Virus record (IMG/VR): IMGVR_UViG_3300031951_013707
Span: 1 to 44,292 of that record
Reading direction: 5' to 3' (one strand)
Length of the DNA: 44,292 bases
Source of the DNA: a virus
Program-made: the position numbers and the translations under genes
The notes under the pieces: model-generated
What the model was told of the DNA's origin: nothing
The model's database searches: none
Seen by the model: the letters and a program-made list of their open reading frames with translations, nothing else
Shown here: in pieces, positions 1 through 7,021 of the stretch
Position numbering within the stretch: the stretch's first letter is position 1
Layout: the number at the start of each line of letters is the position of its first letter

Positions 1-61
1 GGTTGCCTTCGACGTAATCTTTTACAATTGATAGATTACTTTTACCTGATGCTTTTTTCAT
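1..61 (-). CDS. 5' end of an unknown phage gene, running off the window
   Basis: An ATG at 61-59 opens a frame with no stop through base 1. Its first residues are MKKASGKSNLSIVKDYVEGN. It follows the 344-residue gene with an 18-base gap, so it belongs to the same leftward transcript. Only about 20 codons are visible. The SGKS string is too short a context to call a P-loop. No clear Shine-Dalgarno sequence precedes the start. It does not carry the hydrophobic (L/I)-x-E leader of the four genes before it. Function unknown. Confidence 0.6.
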   Translation of the reverse strand, partial: MKKASGKSNLSIVKDYVEGN

Positions 62-79
62 AACAAATACGTATTTAAT

Positions 80-1114
80 TTATTTCTTAAACTTACTTCC
101 GAGACCTTTTATAATAAAACTTCCTGTAATTTTAAATGGATTACCATAAATACTTGTGTCTCTCACAACTATACCTTCGTGTTTTTCTAAGTCTCCAATT
201 TCACTAGTAGCATTTTTTAATATTTCATCTCCCAATTTAATTGTGGTTAAATAAACAATAGTGTCATTTAATATTTTATTAACATCTTGACCTGGAAAAT
301 CTTGACTGATATTCTTACTATCAACTGCTTTCAAAAATTGTTCACGGGTAATAAGAGGAGTTTTAAACTTTAATCCTTTTAACCAATCTTTCAAAGACTT
401 AGTTACAGCTTCGCCAGTGGGATACAATGTAACTGGTTGCGTCAAAACGCTTGCTAGTTTTGGTTCTGATTTGAAAGTAGTGTCAATACTACCCAAGACC
501 TTAAAACCACTCTTCATAGCAACCTTATTTAATTTATTTATATAAGACTGCATAGCTGTTTTGTCATATGGTATTTCAACAGCTTCTCTTGACTTAACAC
601 TTCCATCTTTACCAAACGTTTTTGGCTTAATTTCTTTCAATCCGTGAATAGCTAAAAAGTTTCCAATCTCACCATATCCAAGTACATTTGTTTGACCCTC
701 TACATATTCAATATTGAATAGTATATTAGGATTATCAGATAAACCCAACGTCTTTAACTCAGTTTGTGTAGATGGAATAGCTTCGTCAAAAATATTAATA
801 ACTTTAGATCCAATATTGATAAATCCGTGACCGGCTCCAAACCTTGTTTCCAAGTCTTCGGGTCTCATACCTTTAATATCAAGTGGTTTTGCAGATCCAC
901 GGTCCATCACAAATTGACCATTTACCATGCGAATACTAGCATTAACGCCATCGATCTTCACACTACCAGCGCCTTGCTTCAAAGACTTTATTGCTTTTGC
1001 AAATACATCTACTAATTTAGCACCAGTGTTTACAAAATCAAATGGATGTGCCATATGACCTCCGGCACCACCTTCTTGTATTACTTCACTTAAAATATTA
1101 TTCAGCTTTATCAT
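80..1114 (-). CDS. Ligase-superfamily nucleotidyltransferase-like protein with capsid-targeting-like leader
   Basis: This 344-residue protein shows the ordered motifs of covalent nucleotidyltransferases (DNA/RNA ligase and capping-enzyme fold). Motif I is K53-I-D-G with the predicted adenylated lysine, followed by N58-A-S-I-R. An acidic EYVEG lies near residue 136 (motif III-like), EGIVVRD near 313 (motif IV), and K-I-T-G-S-F-I-I-K near 327 (motif V). No OB-fold domain follows motif V, because the protein ends there. A helical insert of about 100 residues separates motifs III and IV. The GGAGGHMAHPFD string near the N-terminus recalls T4-like cyanophage proteins of the DUF6267 type (recalled, not searched). 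The first 14 residues, MIKLNNILSEVIQE, carry L-S-E and I-Q-E sites like T4 gp21 protease sites, as in the next three genes. Substrate (DNA, RNA or protein) is unknown. The superfamily assignment is fairly secure; a ligase role is not. Confidence 0.65.
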   Translation of the reverse strand: MIKLNNILSEVIQEGGAGGHMAHPFDFVNTGAKLVDVFAKAIKSLKQGAGSVKIDGVNASIRMVNGQFVMDRGSAKPLDIKGMRPEDLETRFGAGHGFINIGSKVINIFDEAIPSTQTELKTLGLSDNPNILFNIEYVEGQTNVLGYGEIGNFLAIHGLKEIKPKTFGKDGSVKSREAVEIPYDKTAMQSYINKLNKVAMKSGFKVLGSIDTTFKSEPKLASVLTQPVTLYPTGEAVTKSLKDWLKGLKFKTPLITREQFLKAVDSKNISQDFPGQDVNKILNDTIVYLTTIKLGDEILKNATSEIGDLEKHEGIVVRDTSIYGNPFKITGSFIIKGLGSKFKK

Positions 1115-1127
1115 ATTTCTATTTTAT

Positions 1128-1787
1128 TTACTTTTTAGTTTTTCTATGTTCTGACAACCACTCAATTGAACTATTATATATCTGATTGACCATTTCATTA
1201 ACTGAATTAAATTCAGAGAAAAGTATTCCAGTAGCAACATGTTTATTTTCTTCAGTATCATAAAATACCTGTATTCTACCCAGACCGCCTTTACCATCAA
1301 ATAAATTTATAACTAATGTTTTTAAATATGGATGAGGTCGATTACCCAAAGTTAAATCACTTATAAAAAATTGCATGGCTGGATTTTTTCCTTTGGTTAA
1401 ATCAGTAAAACGACTATCAGCATTGATTGCATCAAATACTTTTTTAACTTCAACCGCTCTTTTATGAAATTCTTTTATTTCATCAGATGAATAACCATAA
1501 GCGTCAGATGATGTAGAATCATCAGAATCATCTGTACGGATTTGTACAGGCTTTAAATGTTGTGTCAGCGTTTCATATGCTGCATTTATTTGTATAAAAT
1601 CTTCATGTTTACCACCAGCATCAGGATGATGTTTAAAAGCAATTTTTCTGAATTGTTTCTTTAGTTCATCATCAGATAATCTATCCGCATTACGTATACC
1701 AAATTTTGATAATATTTTAGTGGCTTGAGTCGGAGTATATTTTATTTCATTGAGTAATTTTTTTAATATATTAATTAGTTTTATCAT
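1128..1787 (-). CDS. J-domain (DnaJ-like) protein with capsid-targeting-like leader
   Basis: Residues 17-80 form a J domain: helix II is DELKKQFRKIAFKH, followed by the essential H54-P-D loop and a helix III of type FIQINAAYETL. J domains recruit and stimulate Hsp70 (DnaK) ATPase. The protein (219 residues) lacks the Gly/Phe-rich region, the Cys4 zinc repeats and the C-terminal substrate domains of true DnaJ. Its C-terminal 130 residues are unrecognised. The start MIKLINILKKLLNE is nearly the same as the leader of the 344-residue neighbour and ends in L-N-E. It overlaps the upstream flavodoxin-like gene by 17 bases. No DnaK gene is visible, so a host Hsp70 would be the partner. The J-domain call is solid; the cellular role is inference. 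Confidence 0.85.
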   Translation of the reverse strand: MIKLINILKKLLNEIKYTPTQATKILSKFGIRNADRLSDDELKKQFRKIAFKHHPDAGGKHEDFIQINAAYETLTQHLKPVQIRTDDSDDSTSSDAYGYSSDEIKEFHKRAVEVKKVFDAINADSRFTDLTKGKNPAMQFFISDLTLGNRPHPYLKTLVINLFDGKGGLGRIQVFYDTEENKHVATGILFSEFNSVNEMVNQIYNSSIEWLSEHRKTKK

Positions 1788-2544
1788 ATGATTTTAAAAA
1801 TGTTTTATCAAATACAGGAATTGCTTTTTTGTATGAACTCTTAGTTTCATCTAAACTATTGTCAGTAAATTGCCAATTCCAAAATAATTCATTTGGTGTT
1901 TTGAATCCAAAAAATTGAAGCACTTCTTTTTGTGTTTGGGTAACATCTTTACCATTCCAATTTTGTCCAGTTGCAATAAATCCTGAATCAATATTTTTAA
2001 CAATATTACTTTCTCCCAAAGTGGAATGTCTATTTTCAATCCAAGTTAATCTTTCAATTAACTTTTGATAGTATCCGTTAGCTTGTCCCCATCTAACACT
2101 TGCGAAAAAGACTACACAGTCACTTTCAAATAACTCTTTACTTATTTTCCACAATTCATCGTTTTTGTTATTAATACTCGCCCAACAACGATGTTCTCCA
2201 CTTGGATTTTTTTCTTTATCTTTTAAAACTGAATCTTTTGTACCACAATGATTTCCCCATTTTGACGATACGTTGCCTTCACACGGAACTATATTTAATT
2301 TGGTAGTATCTATCAACGATACTTTTTCTTTGCCGAGTAAATCTTGTATTTTAATAGCTAACTGTGTGCTTTTAGCAATATCATCTTTATGACCACTCCA
2401 TCTATTGCTAGTAGTTAATAACAATACTTTGTTCTTGGTACGTAAATAATCTATTGTTTTTTTGTATTTACGAGCATAAAGATCCATATCTTGCTCGCTT
2501 TGAGGAAGTTTAGCTTCTAATAATAAATCGGTTAAACTAATCAT
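1771..2544 (-). CDS. Flavodoxin-fold NAD(P)H-dependent FMN reductase-like protein
   Basis: This 257-residue protein has the layout of NADPH-dependent FMN reductases and flavodoxin-like oxidoreductases. A first strand KVLLLTTSNRWSGHKDDIAKS could supply the FMN-phosphate loop. A later strand DCVVFFASVRWGQANGYYQKLIERLTW matches the family pattern in which a strand is followed by W/S-x-x-G and a helix that carries a dimer face. An insert with C and H residues (CEGN, NHCGT, HRCW at about residues 88-120) is unusual and might bind metal. The N-terminus MISLTDLLLEAK has L-L-E at residues 8-10, the same leader type as its neighbours. The start overlaps the upstream stop as ATGA. Flavin binding is predicted from fold only; the substrate is unknown. 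Confidence 0.6.
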   Translation of the reverse strand: MISLTDLLLEAKLPQSEQDMDLYARKYKKTIDYLRTKNKVLLLTTSNRWSGHKDDIAKSTQLAIKIQDLLGKEKVSLIDTTKLNIVPCEGNVSSKWGNHCGTKDSVLKDKEKNPSGEHRCWASINNKNDELWKISKELFESDCVVFFASVRWGQANGYYQKLIERLTWIENRHSTLGESNIVKNIDSGFIATGQNWNGKDVTQTQKEVLQFFGFKTPNELFWNWQFTDNSLDETKSSYKKAIPVFDKTFLKSYDKTN

Positions 2545-2831
2545 TTTGATAACTCATCTAGTTTTTTTTGCATAGTCATACCACGAATTACTTCGGGAGT
2601 ACCACCATTGTCTCTATTAAAATATCTTTTATAATTACTTAAAGCTACATCCAATTTAGCTTTATCAATCGGCTCTTTTGATATTATATCTTTTATCATT
2701 TTTAAGTTATTCACAACTAAAACATTTGTGTCGTTGATAACTTCATCTATCATTTTTAAAAGCGATGGATCGACTGTTTGTTTAACTTGTGGGTTAGTTA
2801 AATCTTCAACAATTCTAGTTAATAGTATCAT
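2541..2831 (-). CDS. Small protein (96 aa) with capsid-targeting-like leader
   Basis: This is a mostly helical, Lys/Asp-rich small protein with no recognised domain. Its N-terminus MILLTRIVEDLTNP has I-V-E at residues 7-9 and the same spacing (L at 4, I/L at 7) as the three genes that follow. It is first in this group, 24 bases past the U-tract of the terminator that ends the sheath transcript. It must therefore depend on read-through or on its own start signal. The upstream sequence has no Shine-Dalgarno but holds TATTTATA four bases before the ATG. Size, charge and leader resemble T4 internal head proteins, which are small and highly expressed. Function otherwise unknown. Confidence 0.7.
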   Translation of the reverse strand: MILLTRIVEDLTNPQVKQTVDPSLLKMIDEVINDTNVLVVNNLKMIKDIISKEPIDKAKLDVALSNYKRYFNRDNGGTPEVIRGMTMQKKLDELSK

Positions 2832-2835
2832 AATA

Positions 2836-2843
2836 TATAAATA
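2836..2843 (-). promoter_or_regulatory. AT octamer TATTTATA before start codon
   Basis: On the coding strand TATTTATA lies 4 bases before the ATG at 2831, where a Shine-Dalgarno would sit. The same kind of octamer occurs 4-6 bases before starts at 9793, 23154 and 33218. It may be a -10-like element, giving a nearly leaderless mRNA, or an unstructured AU-rich translation signal. Chance is possible in such AT-rich leaders. Confidence 0.25.
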
Positions 2844-2855
2844 TACCCAGTAAAC

Positions 2856-2883
2856 AAAAAACCCCGCTTATTTCTAAGCGGGG
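2856..2883 (-). terminator. Rho-independent terminator after the tail sheath gene
   Basis: On the minus strand the arms CCCCGCTTA and TAAGCGGGG pair perfectly over 9 bp around a GAAA tetraloop and are followed directly by TTTTTT. It lies 24 bases beyond the sheath stop codon. It is the only strong intrinsic terminator I found in the window, and it would isolate the sheath transcript from the next four genes. Confidence 0.95.
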
Positions 2884-2906
2884 CTCGTTATTGCGTTTAA
2901 CTCAAC

Positions 2907-5900
2907 TTATACGTTGAAACTTGCTCCAGTTGGTAGAATGTTGAAGTCGAGGATAATGAATTCAGCAGTTCTAGTTGGTTGGATGAAGATTTGTCCGTAG
3001 AGGATGTTACGGTCAATCAAGTCAGGAGTATTGTTTTCAGCATCCATTTTGACTTGGAATGCGTAGATACCGTTACGTTGTTGTACCGATTCCAAATATG
3101 GAGTTACGATACTCAAGAAACGATTACGTGTAGCAGCTACGTTTTGTTCGAATACCAAGTAATTGCTTGAACTTGCGATAAACTTCTTCAAGTTGATCAA
3201 CAAGCGACGTACATTGATACGATCCAAAGCACTTGGAGCGATTTGTAGAGTCTTTTGACCCCATACACAAATACCTTGACCAGGGAATGCTGCGATTGGA
3301 TTTACACGACCTTCATAAAGTTGGTCACGTTCGCTATGAGTCACTCTATCAAGTACTTGTACTGCGGTTGGAATACCACCACGGTTTAGACCGGCTGGAG
3401 CGTACCATTCAGCAGCAGCATTGTCATTAGCAGCATAAACTGCTGGTAATACTACTGAAGGTGGAACACTAATAATCTTGTTGGTGTTAGTATCTAGGAT
3501 TTTAACCCAAGGATAATAAGTACCTACATAATTACTGTCGATTGTAGCAACAGTGTTAATTGCTGCATCAATCAATCCTACGGTTTGATTGCTTGCTGGG
3601 AACACTACGTTATCCATAATGTAGAAACAATCTTGACGAGTTTCACACATATTGATTACCAAGTCGGTAACATAACTGTGCATCTCACGGAAGATACCGG
3701 GCAATACGATCAAGTTGATATCAAATTCATCGGCATTACCTAGAGCAGCAATACATTGTTTGTAAGCAATACTACCTGGACTGTTGATATTTGTACAGTC
3801 TAGACCTTGTGTATTACCTGGTGTAATAGCACTACCTACGTTGATTGGAATTGCTGGCCATTGACCATCAAATCCACCTTGGAATCCGATAACGAACTTA
3901 CGTAGTTTTACATATGTAGATTCATTTACTGGATCGTAGTTACTTGGAATACTACCACTCAAACTTGGAGCTAGTAGAGAACCTGTACTTGCTGGTACGC
4001 CTTGAGCGTAATACTTAGCTGTACTTGTACCCCATACTTTATCTTCAAGATCAAAGTCGATGTTTTGACCATTTGCATCAACACTTCCAAAATATGGTAG
4101 TGGTTTGAAGTATTGTTGTGTATTATTTTCTACACCTACACCAAACGAAGCGGTTGGATATAGAGCTAGAATTTCGTCATCACTTTGTGGTACGGCATTA
4201 AATACTGTACCAGATGGATACTTACCAGGAGCCAAACCGTAGATACTTGCCTTACTATATTGAATATAAGGAATATAAGCATTAGCGGTACTGTCAATTG
4301 GAGTATTGTATGCTTCAAATCCGTATGGAACTGAGATAACAGGATAAGCTGTATCTGCCATTTCGATTCTGACATATCTACTCAAGTTTGGATAATCACC
4401 AAATTGGATAATCTTACCAGCATAAGTGATATATGCGTATCTATCACCAATCTTACGTGCTACGAAATTAGCAGAGGCTGGATCTAGATTACAATTTTGG
4501 AAGATTTCCAAATACTTTGGTTTCTTATCAGTATCGCTATAAGCACGTACTGCTAGTGTAAATGTACCCCATTCACTGCCTGGTACAGTTCCGGCCAACT
4601 TAACGTTGCTGATTTCGATCTTGTATTTTCTGTTACTCAAAGTACCATCACTCAAAGTATGTACTCTGAACAATTGGAACTTAGTTGGAGTAGTATCTCC
4701 TTCCGCACTACCCTTGAATGGAGCAATTTGTTGACTGTAAACCCAAGGTGTAATTGCGTTGGTGATAGAGAATTGACTGTCACCCGCATTTAAATTGGTG
4801 CTATATTGATCAACAAACTTCAATGGCTCACCAACCAGAGAACTGCCTGATAGAGTGTTTGTACCAACCAACAATCTCCAACCCAAAGTACTGGTCTTTT
4901 CTGCTACGAACTTCTTGATACTATCTTCGAATAGAACGTAGTTATAAGCAGCTTCTACTTTTTGTCCAGCGATTTGTTTGGATGGATTTCCAACGGTTGG
5001 ATCCATTCCGAATACATCCTTGATGTAGTTATTATCACTTTCGTTTAGTCTGAAATCATAATAACCGTATGTACCGGCACTTACGGTACCATCTGGATTT
5101 GTGAAGTTATACTTCAATGCCAAGTTGTAAACGTTTTCATTAGGATTAATTGCACCCTTATATGGGAATACGCTACTTGTCAATTGAGATAATGTTGAGG
5201 TATTGAATCCATATACTTCATAATCACTACTGAATTGTGTTGAAGCATTTTGTGTATTAGCCAACACTGCCAAAATCATCTTCTGACGACCAGCTATATT
5301 TGGATTACATGGATCGTTACCTGGGTTATCTTGGTTATTGAAATTACCGTTATATTTACCAAAATCGCCACTGATTACACCTTTTACTTGTAGACCGGCT
5401 ACACAAGTACCAATTCCTCTAATGGAAGCAAAGCTACCACTAGTTAGTACTGGATGATTGCCAGATACACTGAAATAAGCATCATTTTCAATAATTGTAG
5501 CTCCTGTCTTAATAAATGACGAAGAGAACAAACCATTGGTTGTGCTACTTTCAGCAAAGGCGGTACCTATTGCGGTTTCTGCATCTACAATCAAGCCTTG
5601 AACACTTGAAGTCAATAAGAACAAACCTTGTCCGGTTGACAATACTGATGCTCCTGAAGGAGTACCAATTTTTGTTGCACCACCAATTACGAATTTACGT
5701 AGTAATAGTACGTTATTTATATCACCAACTTCAACACTTTGACCAGCATACAACAAACTACCACTCAAAGTTCCTGTTGCTGTCAACGAACTTGTAGTTG
5801 TATTACTGGTTGCTGCTACTGAACCAAATGTTACGTTCAATGAACCACTCAATGCTACTCTTGAAACATCATAACGAGCTTCGTATTGAGCAGATGAAGA

Positions 5901-6929
5901 TTGGAAACTTGCAGTAGCAAATGTTAATGCTTGATTAGAAGGATATTTAGCAAATACAAATCCGTACTTGAACGGAGATGGTGTATATGATGCTGTCAAA
6001 TAAGCATAATAATTAGGATATGTTGGACCGTTACCTGTTTTATTACCAGGAGCGTCTGTACCACCTGTTGTAGTAAATACGGCTGTATCATATGCTAGTT
6101 TAAACTTAGCAGAACCACCGCCTACAAGAGTAATACTTCCGCTTACACGGGATTTATCAAAATCGAATCCTGCCAAAGCATATCCGATTGAAGATCCCAA
6201 ACTTGCAACTCTACCTTTAGTAGCTGCACTACCACTAAACAATTTATAGTATGAATTTGCTAGACCGGCAAATGCATCGGTTACACTAAATAATTTACCT
6301 TTACTTGCGGAAGCATACATCGATGCTGATAGAACACTATAACCTGGCAAACTACTACCTCCTAAACTTGATAGGAAAGATGTAACATCAGCTGTGGTAA
6401 CTTTTGTAAAGGTTAGTGATCCTGAGAAAAATGGAGTAGTACCCATTCTTGGACCTACTGCAGCACTTGCTGACAATCTTAACAAAGAACTACTTTGTTG
6501 ATAATTGATATTTGTGGTATAGCTATTGCTATCTAGATACATGAAAGAAGCAGATGTAATTGCACCTGCGTCTGTATTACGTAACCATTCACCTGGTTGA
6601 GCGTATACAATCAATGGATTCTTTTGCCAATAACCTGTTAGACCACCTACACGAACTACAGTAACGATACCTTGTTGTTGTAGATATTCTTTTGCGGTAT
6701 ATGGACCATAATATACTCCATCTGCAACGCCGAAACGACTTTCTAGTGTAGAAACTTCACTTATTGTTGCTGGAAAGAACGCTGGACCGTCAGCGAATGG
6801 AGCTACTATAGCACCGCCTATATTGGCTACTCCTTGTGCTAAACCTGACAGATCGTTTTCTCTTGTGAAAACGCCTGGACTTACTATATTTTGTGTTGGG
6901 GCAAACGTGCCTCCTTCTTGTATTGGCAT
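2907..6929 (-). CDS. Contractile tail sheath protein (gp18-like), greatly enlarged
   Basis: This is the tail sheath subunit that forms the contractile outer tube of the tail. The N-terminus has the family pattern (NIVSPGVFTRENDLS, then GGAIVAPFADGPAFFP and RFGVADGVYYGPYTAKEYLQQQGIV). The C-terminal 300 residues carry the conserved end, including HSERDQLYEGRVNPIAAFPGQ, VWGQKTLQ, the RINVRRLLINLKKFI helix and a terminal strand with TRTAEFIILDF. At 1340 residues it is about twice T4 gp18 (659). The extra length lies in the middle (about residues 120-1000), rich in Ser, Gly, Tyr and Thr, and may form surface-exposed domains. A Shine-Dalgarno AAAGGA is present about 10 bases before the ATG, with a hairpin upstream. 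The gene has its own terminator, which fits high late expression. Identification is secure from both ends. Confidence 0.95.
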   Translation of the reverse strand: MPIQEGGTFAPTQNIVSPGVFTRENDLSGLAQGVANIGGAIVAPFADGPAFFPATISEVSTLESRFGVADGVYYGPYTAKEYLQQQGIVTVVRVGGLTGYWQKNPLIVYAQPGEWLRNTDAGAITSASFMYLDSNSYTTNINYQQSSSLLRLSASAAVGPRMGTTPFFSGSLTFTKVTTADVTSFLSSLGGSSLPGYSVLSASMYASASKGKLFSVTDAFAGLANSYYKLFSGSAATKGRVASLGSSIGYALAGFDFDKSRVSGSITLVGGGSAKFKLAYDTAVFTTTGGTDAPGNKTGNGPTYPNYYAYLTASYTPSPFKYGFVFAKYPSNQALTFATASFQSSSAQYEARYDVSRVALSGSLNVTFGSVAATSNTTTSSLTATGTLSGSLLYAGQSVEVGDINNVLLLRKFVIGGATKIGTPSGASVLSTGQGLFLLTSSVQGLIVDAETAIGTAFAESSTTNGLFSSSFIKTGATIIENDAYFSVSGNHPVLTSGSFASIRGIGTCVAGLQVKGVISGDFGKYNGNFNNQDNPGNDPCNPNIAGRQKMILAVLANTQNASTQFSSDYEVYGFNTSTLSQLTSSVFPYKGAINPNENVYNLALKYNFTNPDGTVSAGTYGYYDFRLNESDNNYIKDVFGMDPTVGNPSKQIAGQKVEAAYNYVLFEDSIKKFVAEKTSTLGWRLLVGTNTLSGSSLVGEPLKFVDQYSTNLNAGDSQFSITNAITPWVYSQQIAPFKGSAEGDTTPTKFQLFRVHTLSDGTLSNRKYKIEISNVKLAGTVPGSEWGTFTLAVRAYSDTDKKPKYLEIFQNCNLDPASANFVARKIGDRYAYITYAGKIIQFGDYPNLSRYVRIEMADTAYPVISVPYGFEAYNTPIDSTANAYIPYIQYSKASIYGLAPGKYPSGTVFNAVPQSDDEILALYPTASFGVGVENNTQQYFKPLPYFGSVDANGQNIDFDLEDKVWGTSTAKYYAQGVPASTGSLLAPSLSGSIPSNYDPVNESTYVKLRKFVIGFQGGFDGQWPAIPINVGSAITPGNTQGLDCTNINSPGSIAYKQCIAALGNADEFDINLIVLPGIFREMHSYVTDLVINMCETRQDCFYIMDNVVFPASNQTVGLIDAAINTVATIDSNYVGTYYPWVKILDTNTNKIISVPPSVVLPAVYAANDNAAAEWYAPAGLNRGGIPTAVQVLDRVTHSERDQLYEGRVNPIAAFPGQGICVWGQKTLQIAPSALDRINVRRLLINLKKFIASSSNYLVFEQNVAATRNRFLSIVTPYLESVQQRNGIYAFQVKMDAENNTPDLIDRNILYGQIFIQPTRTAEFIILDFNILPTGASFNV

Positions 6930-6939
6930 AATGTTAATA

Positions 6940-6945
6940 TCCTTT
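6940..6945 (-). promoter_or_regulatory. Shine-Dalgarno of the sheath gene
   Basis: AAAGGA on the minus strand, 10 bases before the ATG at 6929. It stands out because several neighbouring genes that follow a gap lack a recognisable ribosome binding site. Confidence 0.7.
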
Positions 6946-6949
6946 CGAA

Positions 6950-6974
6950 GTTATATTTAATCAATAAATATAAC
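6950..6974 (-). repeat. Perfect inverted repeat in the sheath 5' leader
   Basis: Two perfect 10-base arms, GTTATATTTA and TAAATATAAC, are separated by 5 bases. On the mRNA this is a hairpin ending 4 bases before the GAAAGGA region of the sheath. It could protect the 5' end, regulate translation, or be an operator in DNA. The stem is almost all A-U, so stability is modest. Confidence 0.5.
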
Positions 6975-6995
6975 AGAAAAAAGTCAAGATTGAAC

Positions 6996-7003
6996 TATTT
7001 ATT
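6996..7003 (-). promoter_or_regulatory. Possible T4-type late promoter for the sheath
   Basis: AATAAATA on the minus strand differs by one base from the T4 late consensus TATAAATA. It lies about 67 bases before the sheath ATG, in the 92-base gap after the glycosyltransferase gene. A start just downstream would include the leader hairpin and the Shine-Dalgarno. AT richness makes chance matches common. Confidence 0.3.
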
Positions 7004-7021
7004 ATATCTTTTTGGATTTTG

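Noticed and set aside
6982-7000. Weak hairpin with a T-run between the glycosyltransferase and sheath genes as a terminator
   Set aside because: The stem has a bulge and only four to five weak pairs; not enough to support a terminator.
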